A DNA stretch of 35,303 nucleotides, taken from positions 1 to 35,303 of the forward strand of contig CABUHY010000021.1 in NCBI GenBank assembly GCA_902491475.1, read 5' to 3'. The first letter of the stretch is position 1. Every line of letters starts with the position of its first letter. This document shows, in pieces, positions 7,912-15,969 of this stretch. The notes beneath the pieces are model-generated. The model saw only the letters and a list, made by a program, of their open reading frames with translations. It did no database searches and was not told the origin of the DNA. The DNA comes from an uncultured Eubacteriales bacterium. Lineage in GTDB: Bacteria > Bacillota > Clostridia > Oscillospirales > Acutalibacteraceae. The position numbers were made by a program, and so were the translations under genes.

Positions 7912-7987
7912 GGCGGGAGCAAGCCCCCGCCCTACCGTATTGCCATTACCGACTTTTGCGGATTTCGGACAGGGGCAAGCCCTGTCC
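7912..7987. repeat. GGCGGG and GGACAGGG palindromes
   Basis: GGCGGGAGCAAGCCCCCGCC (7912-7931) followed by CTACCGT, and GGACAGGG-N5-CCCTGTCC (7967-7987) followed by CTACGG. Both are short dispersed palindromes with a conserved CTAC(C/G)GT flank. Confidence 0.8.
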
Positions 7988-8024
7988 CTACGGCTTCTAT
8001 CAAATGAAAATGTTTGCAGGACTA

Positions 8025-8160
8025 AGCCTCCCTGTGTAAAGGTAAGTGTTGAGCGAAGCGAAACGGAGGGATTGTAAGATTGTTTTTATGTGATTTTGTA
8101 ACAATCCCTCCGTCATTTTTTCGCAGAAAAAAATGACAGCTCCCTTTACACAAGGGAGCC
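8025..8160. repeat. Composite palindromic repeat, copy B
   Basis: About 135 bp. Outer parts are AGCCTCCCTGTGTAAAG and CTTTACACAAGGGAGCC. Perfect 13-bp arms ACGGAGGGATTGT (8063-8075) and ACAATCCCTCCGT (8101-8113) enclose the centre, and a TGAC-flanked poly-T/poly-A hairpin follows. It has the same architecture as copy A but a different core. Confidence 0.8.
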
Positions 8161-8166
8161 TATATC

Positions 8167-8301
8167 GGACAGCCGCGAGGGCTGTCCCTACAGTATGATA
8201 TAAATTATAATCCGTGCGAAGCTCCCGCAATTTTTCATTCTTCATTATTCATTTTGACCTTGCCCGTATGGGCGAGAAAACGGCGGGAGCAAGCCCCCGC
8301 C
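8167..8301. repeat. GGACAGCC and GGCGGG palindromes with a shared spacer
   Basis: GGACAGCC-N5-GGCTGTCC (8167-8187) is the inverse of the copy at 7518. CCGTGCGAAGC(T)CCCGCA to CTTGCCCGTATGGGC (about 8211-8272) matches 22098-22158 in the same orientation. GGCGGGAGCAAGCCCCCGCC lies at 8282-8301. Confidence 0.7.
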
Positions 8302-8345
8302 CTACGGTATCGGTAATATACAATTACCCGAGAAGTCCAATACAA

Positions 8346-8382
8346 AACCCGCAGTTGTCTTAACAAAAGGCAGCTGCGGGTT
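8346..8382 (-). terminator. Terminator of the glycogen operon
   Basis: AACCCGCAGTTGTC and GGCAGCTGCGGGTT form a stem of about 14 bp. On the minus strand the tail is TTTTGTATT. It lies 18 bp after the glgA stop. Confidence 0.85.
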
Positions 8383-8399
8383 AATCATTCGGTATTATT

Positions 8400-9827
8400 T
8401 TATTCTTTCAAAAGGTCCTTATAGAGTCTTATATACTCGTTAGCCGACTTGCCCCAGGAATAATCGCACTCCATAGCGCGCTTAACAAGTATCTTCCAGC
8501 CCTTTTTGTTCTGATAGCCGTCAATCGCTCTGTGAATTGTATGAAGCATATCGTGAGCGTTGTAGTTTGAGAAAACAAAGCCGTTGCCCTCTCCGTCGCC
8601 CGAGTCCTGAATACTGTCACGCAGTCCGCCTGTTTCACGAACGATCGGAATCGAACCGTAGCGAAGCGCTATCATCTGTGAAAGTCCGCAGGGTTCGGAC
8701 TGAGACGGCATAAGGAACATATCGGAGCCCGCATAAACCTTCTTTGACAGCGGAGGATTGAAGCCGAGGTTTATCGCTACCTGGTCGGGATGGCGGCGAG
8801 CCATATCCTTGAAAAATTCCTCATACTGCCATTCGCCCGAGCCGAGGACAACTACCTGTACATCGGTCGTTACTATAAGCTCTTCAAGAACCGCTTTTAC
8901 AAGGTCAAGACCCTTGTGCGAAACAAGTCTTGATACCATTCCGATAAGCGGCGTATTGGGCTTGACGGGAAGTCCCATAAGCTCCTGCAGCGCCTTTTTG
9001 TTCTTTGCCTTACCGGCAGTAAAGTTTGAGGTGTTGTAAGTCTTGAATATATCCTTATCCGTTTCGGGATTGTAAAGGTCAACATCAATTCCGTTGAGTA
9101 TTCCCGAAAGCTTCCAGCTTCTCTCGTTAAGTATCGGGTCAAGTCCGTGAGAATACCACGGGTCGAGAATTTCATTAGCATACGACGGGCTTACCGTGGT
9201 AACCCTGTTTGCGGACTCGATTGCGCCCTTCATAAAGTTGACATCGTTGTCGTACTCTACGACAGAGGTATATTCCGCAGGGATACCGAGAACCTCGGGG
9301 ATAAGCTCCTTGCCGTATGTTCCCTGATACTGAATGTTGTGGATTGTGAACACTGTCTTTATGTTCTCATAGCCCGGGCTCTGTGCATACATCGTGCTGT
9401 AATAAACGGGTACAAGAGCCGACTGCCAGTCGTTGCAATGAATTATATCGGGCTTGAAATCAACATGCGGAAGCATTTCGAGAACTGCTCTCGAGAAGAA
9501 AGCAAATCTTTCCGCATCGTCATAATAGCCGTAAATTCCGTCTCTTTTGAAATAATACTGATTGTCTATAAGATAATAGATAACTCCGTTGTACTTTGCC
9601 TCAAAGATACCGCAGTACTGCCTTCTCCATGCAACGGGAACGGTAAAGCTTGTGACAAAGGTCATGGTGTCCTTTAATTCCTGCTTTATGGTGTCGTACA
9701 TAGGCATTACAACCCTGCATCCGACCATTCTTTTCCTCAATGCCTGCGGAAGACTGCCCGCAACATCTCCGAGTCCGCCCGAAGCCATAAAAGGCAAGGC
9801 TTCACTCGCTACATATAAAACCTTCAT
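8400..9827 (-). CDS. glgA: Glycogen synthase (ADP-glucose dependent, GT5)
   Basis: 475 residues from the second of two adjacent ATGs, chosen because GGAGG (9835-9839) is 7 nt from it but only 1 nt from the first. It extends alpha-1,4-glucan chains from ADP-glucose in the cytoplasm. The GT5 start MKVLYVASEALPF is followed by SGGLGDVAGSLP (16-27); the C-terminal sugar-nucleotide site reads PSQSEPCGLSQMIALRYG with ETGGL. The lysine of the usual KTGGL motif (Lys15 in E. coli) is alanine here (A15). Last gene of glgB-glgC-glgD-orf-glgA; a terminator follows. Length matches the family (477 in E. coli). Confidence 0.96.
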   Translation of the reverse strand: MKVLYVASEALPFMASGGLGDVAGSLPQALRKRMVGCRVVMPMYDTIKQELKDTMTFVTSFTVPVAWRRQYCGIFEAKYNGVIYYLIDNQYYFKRDGIYGYYDDAERFAFFSRAVLEMLPHVDFKPDIIHCNDWQSALVPVYYSTMYAQSPGYENIKTVFTIHNIQYQGTYGKELIPEVLGIPAEYTSVVEYDNDVNFMKGAIESANRVTTVSPSYANEILDPWYSHGLDPILNERSWKLSGILNGIDVDLYNPETDKDIFKTYNTSNFTAGKAKNKKALQELMGLPVKPNTPLIGMVSRLVSHKGLDLVKAVLEELIVTTDVQVVVLGSGEWQYEEFFKDMARRHPDQVAINLGFNPPLSKKVYAGSDMFLMPSQSEPCGLSQMIALRYGSIPIVRETGGLRDSIQDSGDGEGNGFVFSNYNAHDMLHTIHRAIDGYQNKKGWKILVKRAMECDYSWGKSANEYIRLYKDLLKE

Positions 9828-9840
9828 ATTCATTCCTCCA

Positions 9841-10335
9841 CTACATATTTGCAAGTTCCGAAAGATAATCGTAATAGCCGAAGATGTTTTTGAGCGCACC
9901 CGAAGCTATGAGAACAATCAGCATTATCACTACGAACACTATCGGCAAAACTATCGACAGAATTCTTGAAAGCAGATAGTTTTTCTTAAACGATTTAAGC
10001 TCGTTTGAAAGCTCCTCTACCCTCTTTTTAAGTTCCTCGACCTCTGCCGACTGCGTATTTCCGCTTACGGCGGCATTTGCGTTGTCGGCTTTTCCGACGC
10101 CCAAGGCGGAAAATTGATTTTCCAACAGCCTTTGGGTTTCGGTGGTCCTGTTGCCCTTCGTGTCCCGTGAAAGCATATTCAAAGCGCTTTGTGCATTGAC
10201 GACTGGGTCCTTTGCTATGAGGTCAAGTTGTTTTTTGCAAAACACGCACACCTCGCGCTTTTCTCCCGAAAGCACATATTCCTTTAACTGCTCCTGCTCG
10301 GTTTTGCAGCCGCAAACATCACAGCGACCGTTCAT
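9841..10335 (-). CDS. Zinc-ribbon, coiled-coil, single-membrane-span protein of unknown function
   Basis: 164 residues that I do not recognise as a named family. N-terminal CDVCGCKTE and CVFCKKQ (residues 5-8 and 30-33) form a two-CXXC zinc ribbon. A polar linker leads to a heptad-rich helix (VEELKKRVEELSNELKSF, about 99-116), then a hydrophobic span (ILSIVLPIVFVVIMLIVLI, about 125-143) and a short tail. It lies inside the glycogen operon: its ATG shares one base with the glgD stop (TAATG), and glgA starts 13 nt after its stop. Co-translation implies a role tied to glycogen synthesis, perhaps membrane anchoring or assembly of GlgA/GlgCD; this is inference. Confidence 0.85.
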   Translation of the reverse strand: MNGRCDVCGCKTEQEQLKEYVLSGEKREVCVFCKKQLDLIAKDPVVNAQSALNMLSRDTKGNRTTETQRLLENQFSALGVGKADNANAAVSGNTQSAEVEELKKRVEELSNELKSFKKNYLLSRILSIVLPIVFVVIMLIVLIASGALKNIFGYYDYLSELANM

Positions 10336-11450
10336 TAAATCACGATGCCCTTTCCGATATAGAACGGATAATTCTCCGCACCAGACAGGGTCTTGTTCGG
10401 AGTAACTACCGCAATTTTGTCCATTATAACATAATCAAGCGATGAACCTGCCGCAACAAAGCTCTCCTGCATAACGATAGAGTTTCTTACGACTGCGCCC
10501 TTTTCAATTCTGACGCCCTTGAAGATTATCGAGTTTTCAACCTCGCCCTCAATTATACAGCCGTTTGCGACAAGTGAATTTTTAACATTTGAGCCGATAC
10601 CGTAGGTTGACGGCATATCGTCCCTTGTCTTTGTATATACGGGTCTTTCGCTGTTGAAAAGCTCGTTGCAGTTGTTGATGTCAAGCAAATCCATACTTAC
10701 CTTGAAGTATGAGCTTAAAGAGTCGATAGTAGCGGAATATCCCTGCGCCTCAAAGCCGTAGATATTGAGCTTTCCGACATTGCGCTGAATTATATCGGTC
10801 TCAAAATCGGTATATCTCTTGCTGATAGCCTCGTTCATAAATCTCTCAAGCAAGGACTTTTTCATAAGCATAACGCTCAGTGAATAGTTGCCGTTTTTCT
10901 CCGCCACGGGAGTTACTTCAATCTGCTTTGCCTTTCCGTTTTCGTCCATATCAAGCACAAGGACATCGGAGAGCGACGGGATTTTTCCGTTCTTGTAAAC
11001 AACTGTAATATCCGAATTTTTCTCGGTGTGATAATCCATCAGCGCCTCAATATCGATATTTGAAACGGTATTGCAGTCGGAGAGGAGCACATATTCCTCG
11101 GTTGCTCTGCTGATAAAGCCCATAATACCCTTTAAGGAAGCGATTTTATCGTCGTTACCGCCCTGCTCGGCAGTGGAATAAGGCGGAAGAATTATAAGAC
11201 CCTTTGTCTTTCTTGAAAGGTCCCACGGCTTGCCCGTGCCGACATGGTCCATAAGCGAATGATAATTTGCCTTTGTGATAACGCCGACATTTTCAATTCC
11301 CGCATTTACCATATTTGAAAGGACAAAGTCTATAAGGCGGTATCTGCCCGCAAACGGAACGGAGCCCATTGTGCGAAGTCCCGTAAGCTCGGGGATACAC
11401 TCGTCATATGAATTTGAAAATACGATACCTACTATGTTTTTTCCCGTCAT
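10335..11450 (-). CDS. glgD: Glucose-1-phosphate adenylyltransferase, GlgD subunit
   Basis: 371 residues with a nucleotidyltransferase-like N-terminal domain (PFAGRYRLIDFVLSNMVNAGI) and a left-handed beta-helix C-terminal half (repeats such as NSLVANGCIIEGEVENSIIF). The GGXGXRL loop of catalytic ADP-glucose pyrophosphorylases is absent: the N-terminus reads IVGIVFSNSYDECIPELTGLR without it. This is the rule for Firmicutes GlgD, which modulates GlgC as a partner subunit. The ATG is one base after the glgC stop, with GGAGG upstream, so subunits are made together. Confidence 0.95.
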   Translation of the reverse strand: MTGKNIVGIVFSNSYDECIPELTGLRTMGSVPFAGRYRLIDFVLSNMVNAGIENVGVITKANYHSLMDHVGTGKPWDLSRKTKGLIILPPYSTAEQGGNDDKIASLKGIMGFISRATEEYVLLSDCNTVSNIDIEALMDYHTEKNSDITVVYKNGKIPSLSDVLVLDMDENGKAKQIEVTPVAEKNGNYSLSVMLMKKSLLERFMNEAISKRYTDFETDIIQRNVGKLNIYGFEAQGYSATIDSLSSYFKVSMDLLDINNCNELFNSERPVYTKTRDDMPSTYGIGSNVKNSLVANGCIIEGEVENSIIFKGVRIEKGAVVRNSIVMQESFVAAGSSLDYVIMDKIAVVTPNKTLSGAENYPFYIGKGIVI

Positions 11451-11451
11451 A

Positions 11452-12669
11452 TCACTCAGCCTCCTTTACTCTGTCCGTGTCAATCATTTCTTTCGGCTTA
11501 ACCGCCGCACCCTCGCCGACATTGACATTTGCGCCGACTACGGCAACGCCCCATTCGTCTCTGTTTTCAATATCCTCGGGACGGGAGCCGACCTTTGCGT
11601 TTTCGCCGATTACTGCGTTTTCCGCAACGATTGAATACTCGACATCGGCGCCTGCCTTGACTGTTGCGCCCGGCATAACTATCGAGTAGCGTACCGTTGC
11701 GCCCTCTTCCACAGTAACATTGTCAAAGAGTATCGAATAGTCAACCGCTCCGAACACCTTTGAGCCTTCTGCTACCATTGAGTTCTGTATATCCGCGCTC
11801 GGCGCAATGTACTGCGGCGGAGCGACGGGAGTTTTTGAGTAAATTTTCCAGCTTGTATCGGACAGGTCAAGGTCAACCTTGGGATTGAGAAGATCAAGGT
11901 TTGCCTCCCAGAGTGAGTCTATCGTTCCGACATCCTTCCAATAGCCGTCAAACAGATATGCGAACATTCTCTCGCCCGCCTTATGCATTGCGGGGATTAC
12001 ATCATGTCCGAAATCGTTGGACGAGTCGGGATTGTTTTCGTCGTCGATAAGATACTGACGAAGCTTTGACCATGTAAATATGTAAACGCCCATCGACGCC
12101 TTATTGCTTGTGGGGTTCTTCGGTTTCTCCTGGAATTCGGCGATTGAATTGTCGTCGTTCAAGACCATAAGTCCGAAACGGGAAGCCTCCTCCCACGGAA
12201 CCTCAAGCATGGCGATTGTGCACGCCGCATCGTTCTTTTTATGGTATTCAAGCATCTTGTTATAATCCATTTTGTAGATATGGTCGCCCGAAAGAACAGC
12301 GACATACTCCGGATTGTAACGGTCGATGAAGTTTATGTTCTGATAAATGGCATTTGCCGTGCCCTTGTACCATTCCATTCCCTTAATCTGCTGATACGGA
12401 GAGAGCATATGCACTCCGCCGTGAGCACGGTCAAGATCCCACGGCTGACCGTTGCCTATGTAATCGTTAAGCTCAAGCGGCTGATACTGTGTGAGTACGC
12501 CGACCGTTGTTATACCCGAGTTTACGCAGTTTGAAAGCGGGAAATCGATAATCCTGTACTTGCCGCCGTAAGGAACTGCGGGTTTAGCGATATTCTTGGT
12601 CAGAACGCCCAGTCTTGAGCCCTGTCCGCCTGCAAGAAGCATCGCAATACATTCCATTTTGCGTGCCAT
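11452..12669 (-). CDS. glgC: Glucose-1-phosphate adenylyltransferase, catalytic subunit
   Basis: 405 residues. It makes ADP-glucose from glucose-1-phosphate and ATP, the committed step of bacterial glycogen synthesis. The ATP loop LLAGGQGSRLGVLT (residues 11-24), PAVPYGGKYRIIDFPLSNC, the catalytic-site motif SGDHIYKMDY and the substrate motif EFQEKPKNP are all present, and a C-terminal beta-helix (EYSIVAENAVIGENAKVG) follows. A strong AAGGAGGA ribosome site precedes the ATG. Second gene of the operon, 48 bp after glgB and directly followed by glgD. Confidence 0.97.
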   Translation of the reverse strand: MARKMECIAMLLAGGQGSRLGVLTKNIAKPAVPYGGKYRIIDFPLSNCVNSGITTVGVLTQYQPLELNDYIGNGQPWDLDRAHGGVHMLSPYQQIKGMEWYKGTANAIYQNINFIDRYNPEYVAVLSGDHIYKMDYNKMLEYHKKNDAACTIAMLEVPWEEASRFGLMVLNDDNSIAEFQEKPKNPTSNKASMGVYIFTWSKLRQYLIDDENNPDSSNDFGHDVIPAMHKAGERMFAYLFDGYWKDVGTIDSLWEANLDLLNPKVDLDLSDTSWKIYSKTPVAPPQYIAPSADIQNSMVAEGSKVFGAVDYSILFDNVTVEEGATVRYSIVMPGATVKAGADVEYSIVAENAVIGENAKVGSRPEDIENRDEWGVAVVGANVNVGEGAAVKPKEMIDTDRVKEAE

Positions 12670-12717
12670 AAAAATTCCTCCTTGGATTTTAGCAAATATA
12701 TTCGGTAATTATATATT

Positions 12718-14622
12718 TTATCTCGTCTTTTTCAAATAAATTGTCGTCATTGGCGGAAGGTCGAGAGAAATACTCTGCTCAAAGCCGTGCATATTGATAC
12801 CCTCGGTATTAATAACCTCCCTGTCGCCCTTACCCGTGCCGCCGTAGCACTCGTCGTCGGAGTTAAATACCACCTTGTACTTACCCTTTTGCGGAATACC
12901 TATTCTGTATTCCTGCCTTTCGACATTTGTAAAGTTGCAGACAACAATTATTTCCTTGCCTTTTTCATCTATTCTTCTGAAAGCGATAACAGAGTTGTCG
13001 CTGTCGTCGGACGAAATCCACGAAAAGCCCTCCCAAGAGTAATCGACCTGCCACATCGGGGAGTTTTTCTTATAAAATTCGTTAACCGCCTTAAAGTAGG
13101 ACTGAAGCTGACAGTGCTTATCAAATCCGAGCAGGAGCCAATCAAGCCCCTTTTCGTAGTTCCACTCGATAAACTGACCGAACTCCGAACCCATAAACAT
13201 AAGCTTTTTGCCGGGATGAGCCATCATATAGCCCACAAACGCCCTGACGCCTGCGAATTTCTCATCGTATGTACCGGGCATTTTATTTATAAGCGAGCAC
13301 TTGCCGTGAACGACCTCATCGTGCGAAATCGGAAGAACAAAGTTTTCCGAAAAAGCGTAAAACATCGAGAATGTAATACAGTCGTGATTATACTTGCGGT
13401 GTATGCCGTCAAGGCTGAAATAGCGGAGAATGTCGTTCATCCAGCCCATATTCCACTTGAAGTTGAAGCCGAGACCGCCCATGTATACGGGCTTTGAAAC
13501 CATCGGCCACGATGTGCTTTCCTCGGCTATCATCATAGCGTACGGGAACTCGGCAAAGATATGCTCGTTGAGCTTTTGCAAAAATTCAACCGCTTCGAGG
13601 TTTTCCCTGCCGCCGTTTTTGTTTGCGACCCATTCGCCGTCCTTGCGGTCATAGTCAAGATAGAGCATTGAAGCCACTGCGTCAATCCTTATGCCGTCGA
13701 GATGAAACTCTTTAAGCCAATAGGTTGCACTCGACATCAGGAATGAGCGAACCTCGTTCCTGCCGAAGTCAAACACCCTTGTGCCCCAACCGTAATGCTC
13801 TCCCTTCCTCGGGTCAGAATACTCATAGAGCGGAGCGCCGTCAAATTCGTAAAGTCCGTTTTCGTCTTTCGGGAAATGGGCGGGAACCCAGTCAAGAATT
13901 ACGCCGATACCCGCCTCATGGCATTTGTCGATAAGATACATCAAATCCTCGGGCGTGCCGTAGCGTGAGGTTGCGGAAAAATAACCCGTTACCTGATAGC
14001 CCCAGCTTCCGTCGAACGGATACTCCGTAAGCGGCATAAATTCAATGTGAGTATATCCCATTTTTTTGACATAAGGGATAAGCTCACGAGCCAGCTCCCT
14101 GTATGAATAGAAGTTTCCGTCCTCATGCTGCTTCCATGAGCCGGCATGAACCTCGTATATGTTTACCGGAGAGGAATAGATGCTTGTCGAATTGCGTTTT
14201 TCAATCCACTTGGCATCCTTCCACTCGTGGCAGTTTTCGATTTCATAGAATTTTGAAGCCGTGCCCGGTCTTGTCTCGGAATGAAATGCGTACGGGTCGC
14301 TTTTGAGAACGGTCTTTCCCGATTTTGCGGTTACGGCAAATTTGTACGAGTCAAACTGCTTGATGCCGTCAACAACGCATTCCCACACTCCGCCGGTGTC
14401 GGGAAGCAGAGCCATAGGCGTTGCACCCGTGTCCCAACCGTTGAAATCTCCGACTAAGCCGACCGCTTCGGCGTCGGGCGCCCACACTCTGAAAACAACC
14501 GAATTTTTTGTTTTCCTGTGTGCGCCGAAATATTCGTAAGCGTGCGAGTTGCTTCCCTCGTGGAAGAGATAAAGCGGCACTTCACGCTCTTTTTCGTCTT
14601 TTTTAGCATAGGTTTTTGACAT
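12718..14622 (-). CDS. glgB: 1,4-alpha-glucan branching enzyme (GH13)
   Basis: 634 residues from the ATG giving MSKTYAKKDEKE, preceded by AGAGGTAG. The open frame upstream of this ATG contains the promoter and is not coding. It introduces alpha-1,6 branches into glycogen. An N-terminal CBM48-type domain (YFGAHRK..VVFRVWAPDA, GDFNGWD) precedes the GH13 barrel. The barrel carries GIRIDAVASML (nucleophile D), MIAEEST (acid/base E) and SHDEVVHGK (transition-state D), then a C-terminal beta domain. First gene of the glycogen operon, directly behind a TTGAAA-17-TAAAAT promoter. Confidence 0.97.
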   Translation of the reverse strand: MSKTYAKKDEKEREVPLYLFHEGSNSHAYEYFGAHRKTKNSVVFRVWAPDAEAVGLVGDFNGWDTGATPMALLPDTGGVWECVVDGIKQFDSYKFAVTAKSGKTVLKSDPYAFHSETRPGTASKFYEIENCHEWKDAKWIEKRNSTSIYSSPVNIYEVHAGSWKQHEDGNFYSYRELARELIPYVKKMGYTHIEFMPLTEYPFDGSWGYQVTGYFSATSRYGTPEDLMYLIDKCHEAGIGVILDWVPAHFPKDENGLYEFDGAPLYEYSDPRKGEHYGWGTRVFDFGRNEVRSFLMSSATYWLKEFHLDGIRIDAVASMLYLDYDRKDGEWVANKNGGRENLEAVEFLQKLNEHIFAEFPYAMMIAEESTSWPMVSKPVYMGGLGFNFKWNMGWMNDILRYFSLDGIHRKYNHDCITFSMFYAFSENFVLPISHDEVVHGKCSLINKMPGTYDEKFAGVRAFVGYMMAHPGKKLMFMGSEFGQFIEWNYEKGLDWLLLGFDKHCQLQSYFKAVNEFYKKNSPMWQVDYSWEGFSWISSDDSDNSVIAFRRIDEKGKEIIVVCNFTNVERQEYRIGIPQKGKYKVVFNSDDECYGGTGKGDREVINTEGINMHGFEQSISLDLPPMTTIYLKKTR

Positions 14623-14653
14623 ACATACTACCTCTGTATTTATTATCCTAAAT

Positions 14654-14682
14654 ATTTTATCAAAATCGCAAAAAAATTTCAA
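14654..14682 (-). promoter_or_regulatory. Glycogen operon promoter
   Basis: On the minus strand, -35 TTGAAA (14677-14682) and -10 TAAAAT (14654-14659) are separated by 17 bp, about 32 nt before the glgB ATG. The T7 run in the spacer is of the kind seen in many Firmicutes promoters. Confidence 0.75.
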
Positions 14683-14771
14683 GTAATGTTTGACTATTTT
14701 ATTCAATAAACGAACGAAGTTTACGAGCTGTTTTTATGCAAATCGCCCAAAAATTCCGCCGTTTGACAAAA

Positions 14772-14806
14772 AAATCTCCCATACGGTAAACCGTACGGGA
14801 GATTTA
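14772..14806 (-). terminator. Terminator closing the phage head module
   Basis: A 15-bp stem with one mismatch (AAATCTCCC..ACGG with CCGTACGGGAGATTT, TAAA loop) lies 12 bp after the last head-module stop and ends in T7 on the minus strand. Confidence 0.93.
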
Positions 14807-14818
14807 TGACTTAAATTT

Positions 14819-15253
14819 TTACGCTACGGCGGTTTCGGTTACCTTTCCCCTTAAAACAAGAGCGTCGTATGTTCTGTCATACTCCACTCCGCCGTGCTCG
14901 ACGCTGACTATCTTTTTGTCCTCGTCAAGGCTGAGAAGATGTGTACACAGCACATTGAACAAATTGTACATATCCTTGGGCTTCGATGTCTTTTCAAAGT
15001 AAATTCCGATGCTTACGCAAGCCGTGCGCTGACGCTTGCCCGGGGTTATGACATTGCCGTCCTTTACAAGGTCGGTCATCTGTTCGCCGTAGACAAAAGA
15101 CTCTATCCCGACACATATGCACGGCATATCGTCTATTTTAGGGAGATTTCCCCTGAGCGTATGCGCCTCAACCACATTTGCGGGGAAGCGGTTTATAAGG
15201 CTTGCCGCACTTGCCGCCGCCCTGACTTCCTCAATAAGCTTGTTTGCGTTCAT
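14819..15253 (-). CDS. Phage neck / tail-terminator-like protein
   Basis: 144 residues. Position (last gene after two connector genes), size and the pattern of an alpha-helical start (NANKLIEEVRAAASAAS) followed by beta-rich segments fit tail-terminator or minor neck proteins (HK97 gp10 / lambda gpU-like role). Direct motif recognition is weak. The ATG overlaps the previous stop (ATGA). It is the final gene: the module's terminator follows and no tail tube, tape measure or baseplate gene appears. An alternative is a head-completion protein. Confidence 0.6.
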   Translation of the reverse strand: MNANKLIEEVRAAASAASLINRFPANVVEAHTLRGNLPKIDDMPCICVGIESFVYGEQMTDLVKDGNVITPGKRQRTACVSIGIYFEKTSKPKDMYNLFNVLCTHLLSLDEDKKIVSVEHGGVEYDRTYDALVLRGKVTETAVA

Positions 15254-15591
15254 ATTTCAGTCCTTACCTTTTCTTTTATTACCGCCCATATGTACCAGGC
15301 GTTTTCGCCGTTGTATATCTTTTCGCTCTTGTGAACCTCATAGTTTTTTCCGTCCGCCGTATGGAGCATAAGCAAGGTTCCCATCTTGCGCAAATCCTTT
15401 TCGGCAGGACCTATGTAGAGGTAATAGTTTTCCTCCGCAAGTCCGATTTCCGTGTTGGTTCCCGCAACATACATCTTGTTCTTGTACCTCAACGGCTGAA
15501 CAAGAGCCTTGTATATCTCCGAGGTGTAATTTTCGCTTGTTATATATACCGAGCGGCCGAACCTCTTGAATAATTTTTCCAATGTATCCAT
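15250..15591 (-). CDS. Phage head-closure-like protein
   Basis: 113 residues, beta-rich, with the EENYYLYIGPAEKDL motif seen in small Firmicutes phage proteins encoded between the head-tail connector and the tail terminator. By position it would seal the portal vertex after DNA packaging. AGGTG lies 5 nt before the ATG, two bases after the upstream stop; its own stop overlaps the next ATG (ATGA). Assignment rests mostly on gene order. Confidence 0.62.
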   Translation of the reverse strand: MDTLEKLFKRFGRSVYITSENYTSEIYKALVQPLRYKNKMYVAGTNTEIGLAEENYYLYIGPAEKDLRKMGTLLMLHTADGKNYEVHKSEKIYNGENAWYIWAVIKEKVRTEI

Positions 15592-15593
15592 AC

Positions 15594-15956
15594 TTACACC
15601 TGCCTGAACACAAAGTCCACATCCCGAAGAAGCGGCGCGGCGGCTATAATCGCCTCGTCACGCAAAGCGGCAGCCTGCGAGAGTGCAAGCGCGGGGCTCT
15701 GCGACACCGTAACATCGCCCGCCTTAAAAGAGGTCGGAGTGTCGTCCTGCGCCGCATTGCGCAAAAGAAGCCTGTAATAGCTCAAATACACTGCGGCGTT
15801 GACAACTCTCGGGTCGCTTGCCTTTTCGGGCGTTTTGAGCCTGTCGGAAAGCTGTGCGCACGCTACGGAAACCGTGGGTATGACATCAAATGTCTCATCC
15901 TCCGTAAGATGCATTATTCCCCTTACCGCCTTTGCGACCTTGACAACATCAATCAT
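15594..15956 (-). CDS. Phage head-tail connector (gp6-like)
   Basis: 120 residues, mostly helical. AAVYLSYYRLLLRNAAQDDTP matches the helical core of small head-tail adaptor proteins that bind beneath the portal. It is placed immediately after the major capsid gene, as in HK97-type phages. Ribosome site CGGAGGAT. It starts 13 bp after the capsid stop. Call is by fold pattern and order. Confidence 0.7.
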   Translation of the reverse strand: MIDVVKVAKAVRGIMHLTEDETFDVIPTVSVACAQLSDRLKTPEKASDPRVVNAAVYLSYYRLLLRNAAQDDTPTSFKAGDVTVSQSPALALSQAAALRDEAIIAAAPLLRDVDFVFRQV

Positions 15957-15969
15957 CTTTATCCTCCGC

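Noticed and set aside
7484..8245. Several overlapping open frames in the 7.4-8.3 kb block
   Set aside because: They are translations of palindromic repeats; similar peptide strings recur at 35.0-35.3 kb only because the repeat DNA recurs. No ribosome sites or family motifs.
13430..14539. Plus-strand open frames opposite glgB
   Set aside because: They are antisense shadows of a well-supported GH13 gene, without ribosome sites or recognisable domains.
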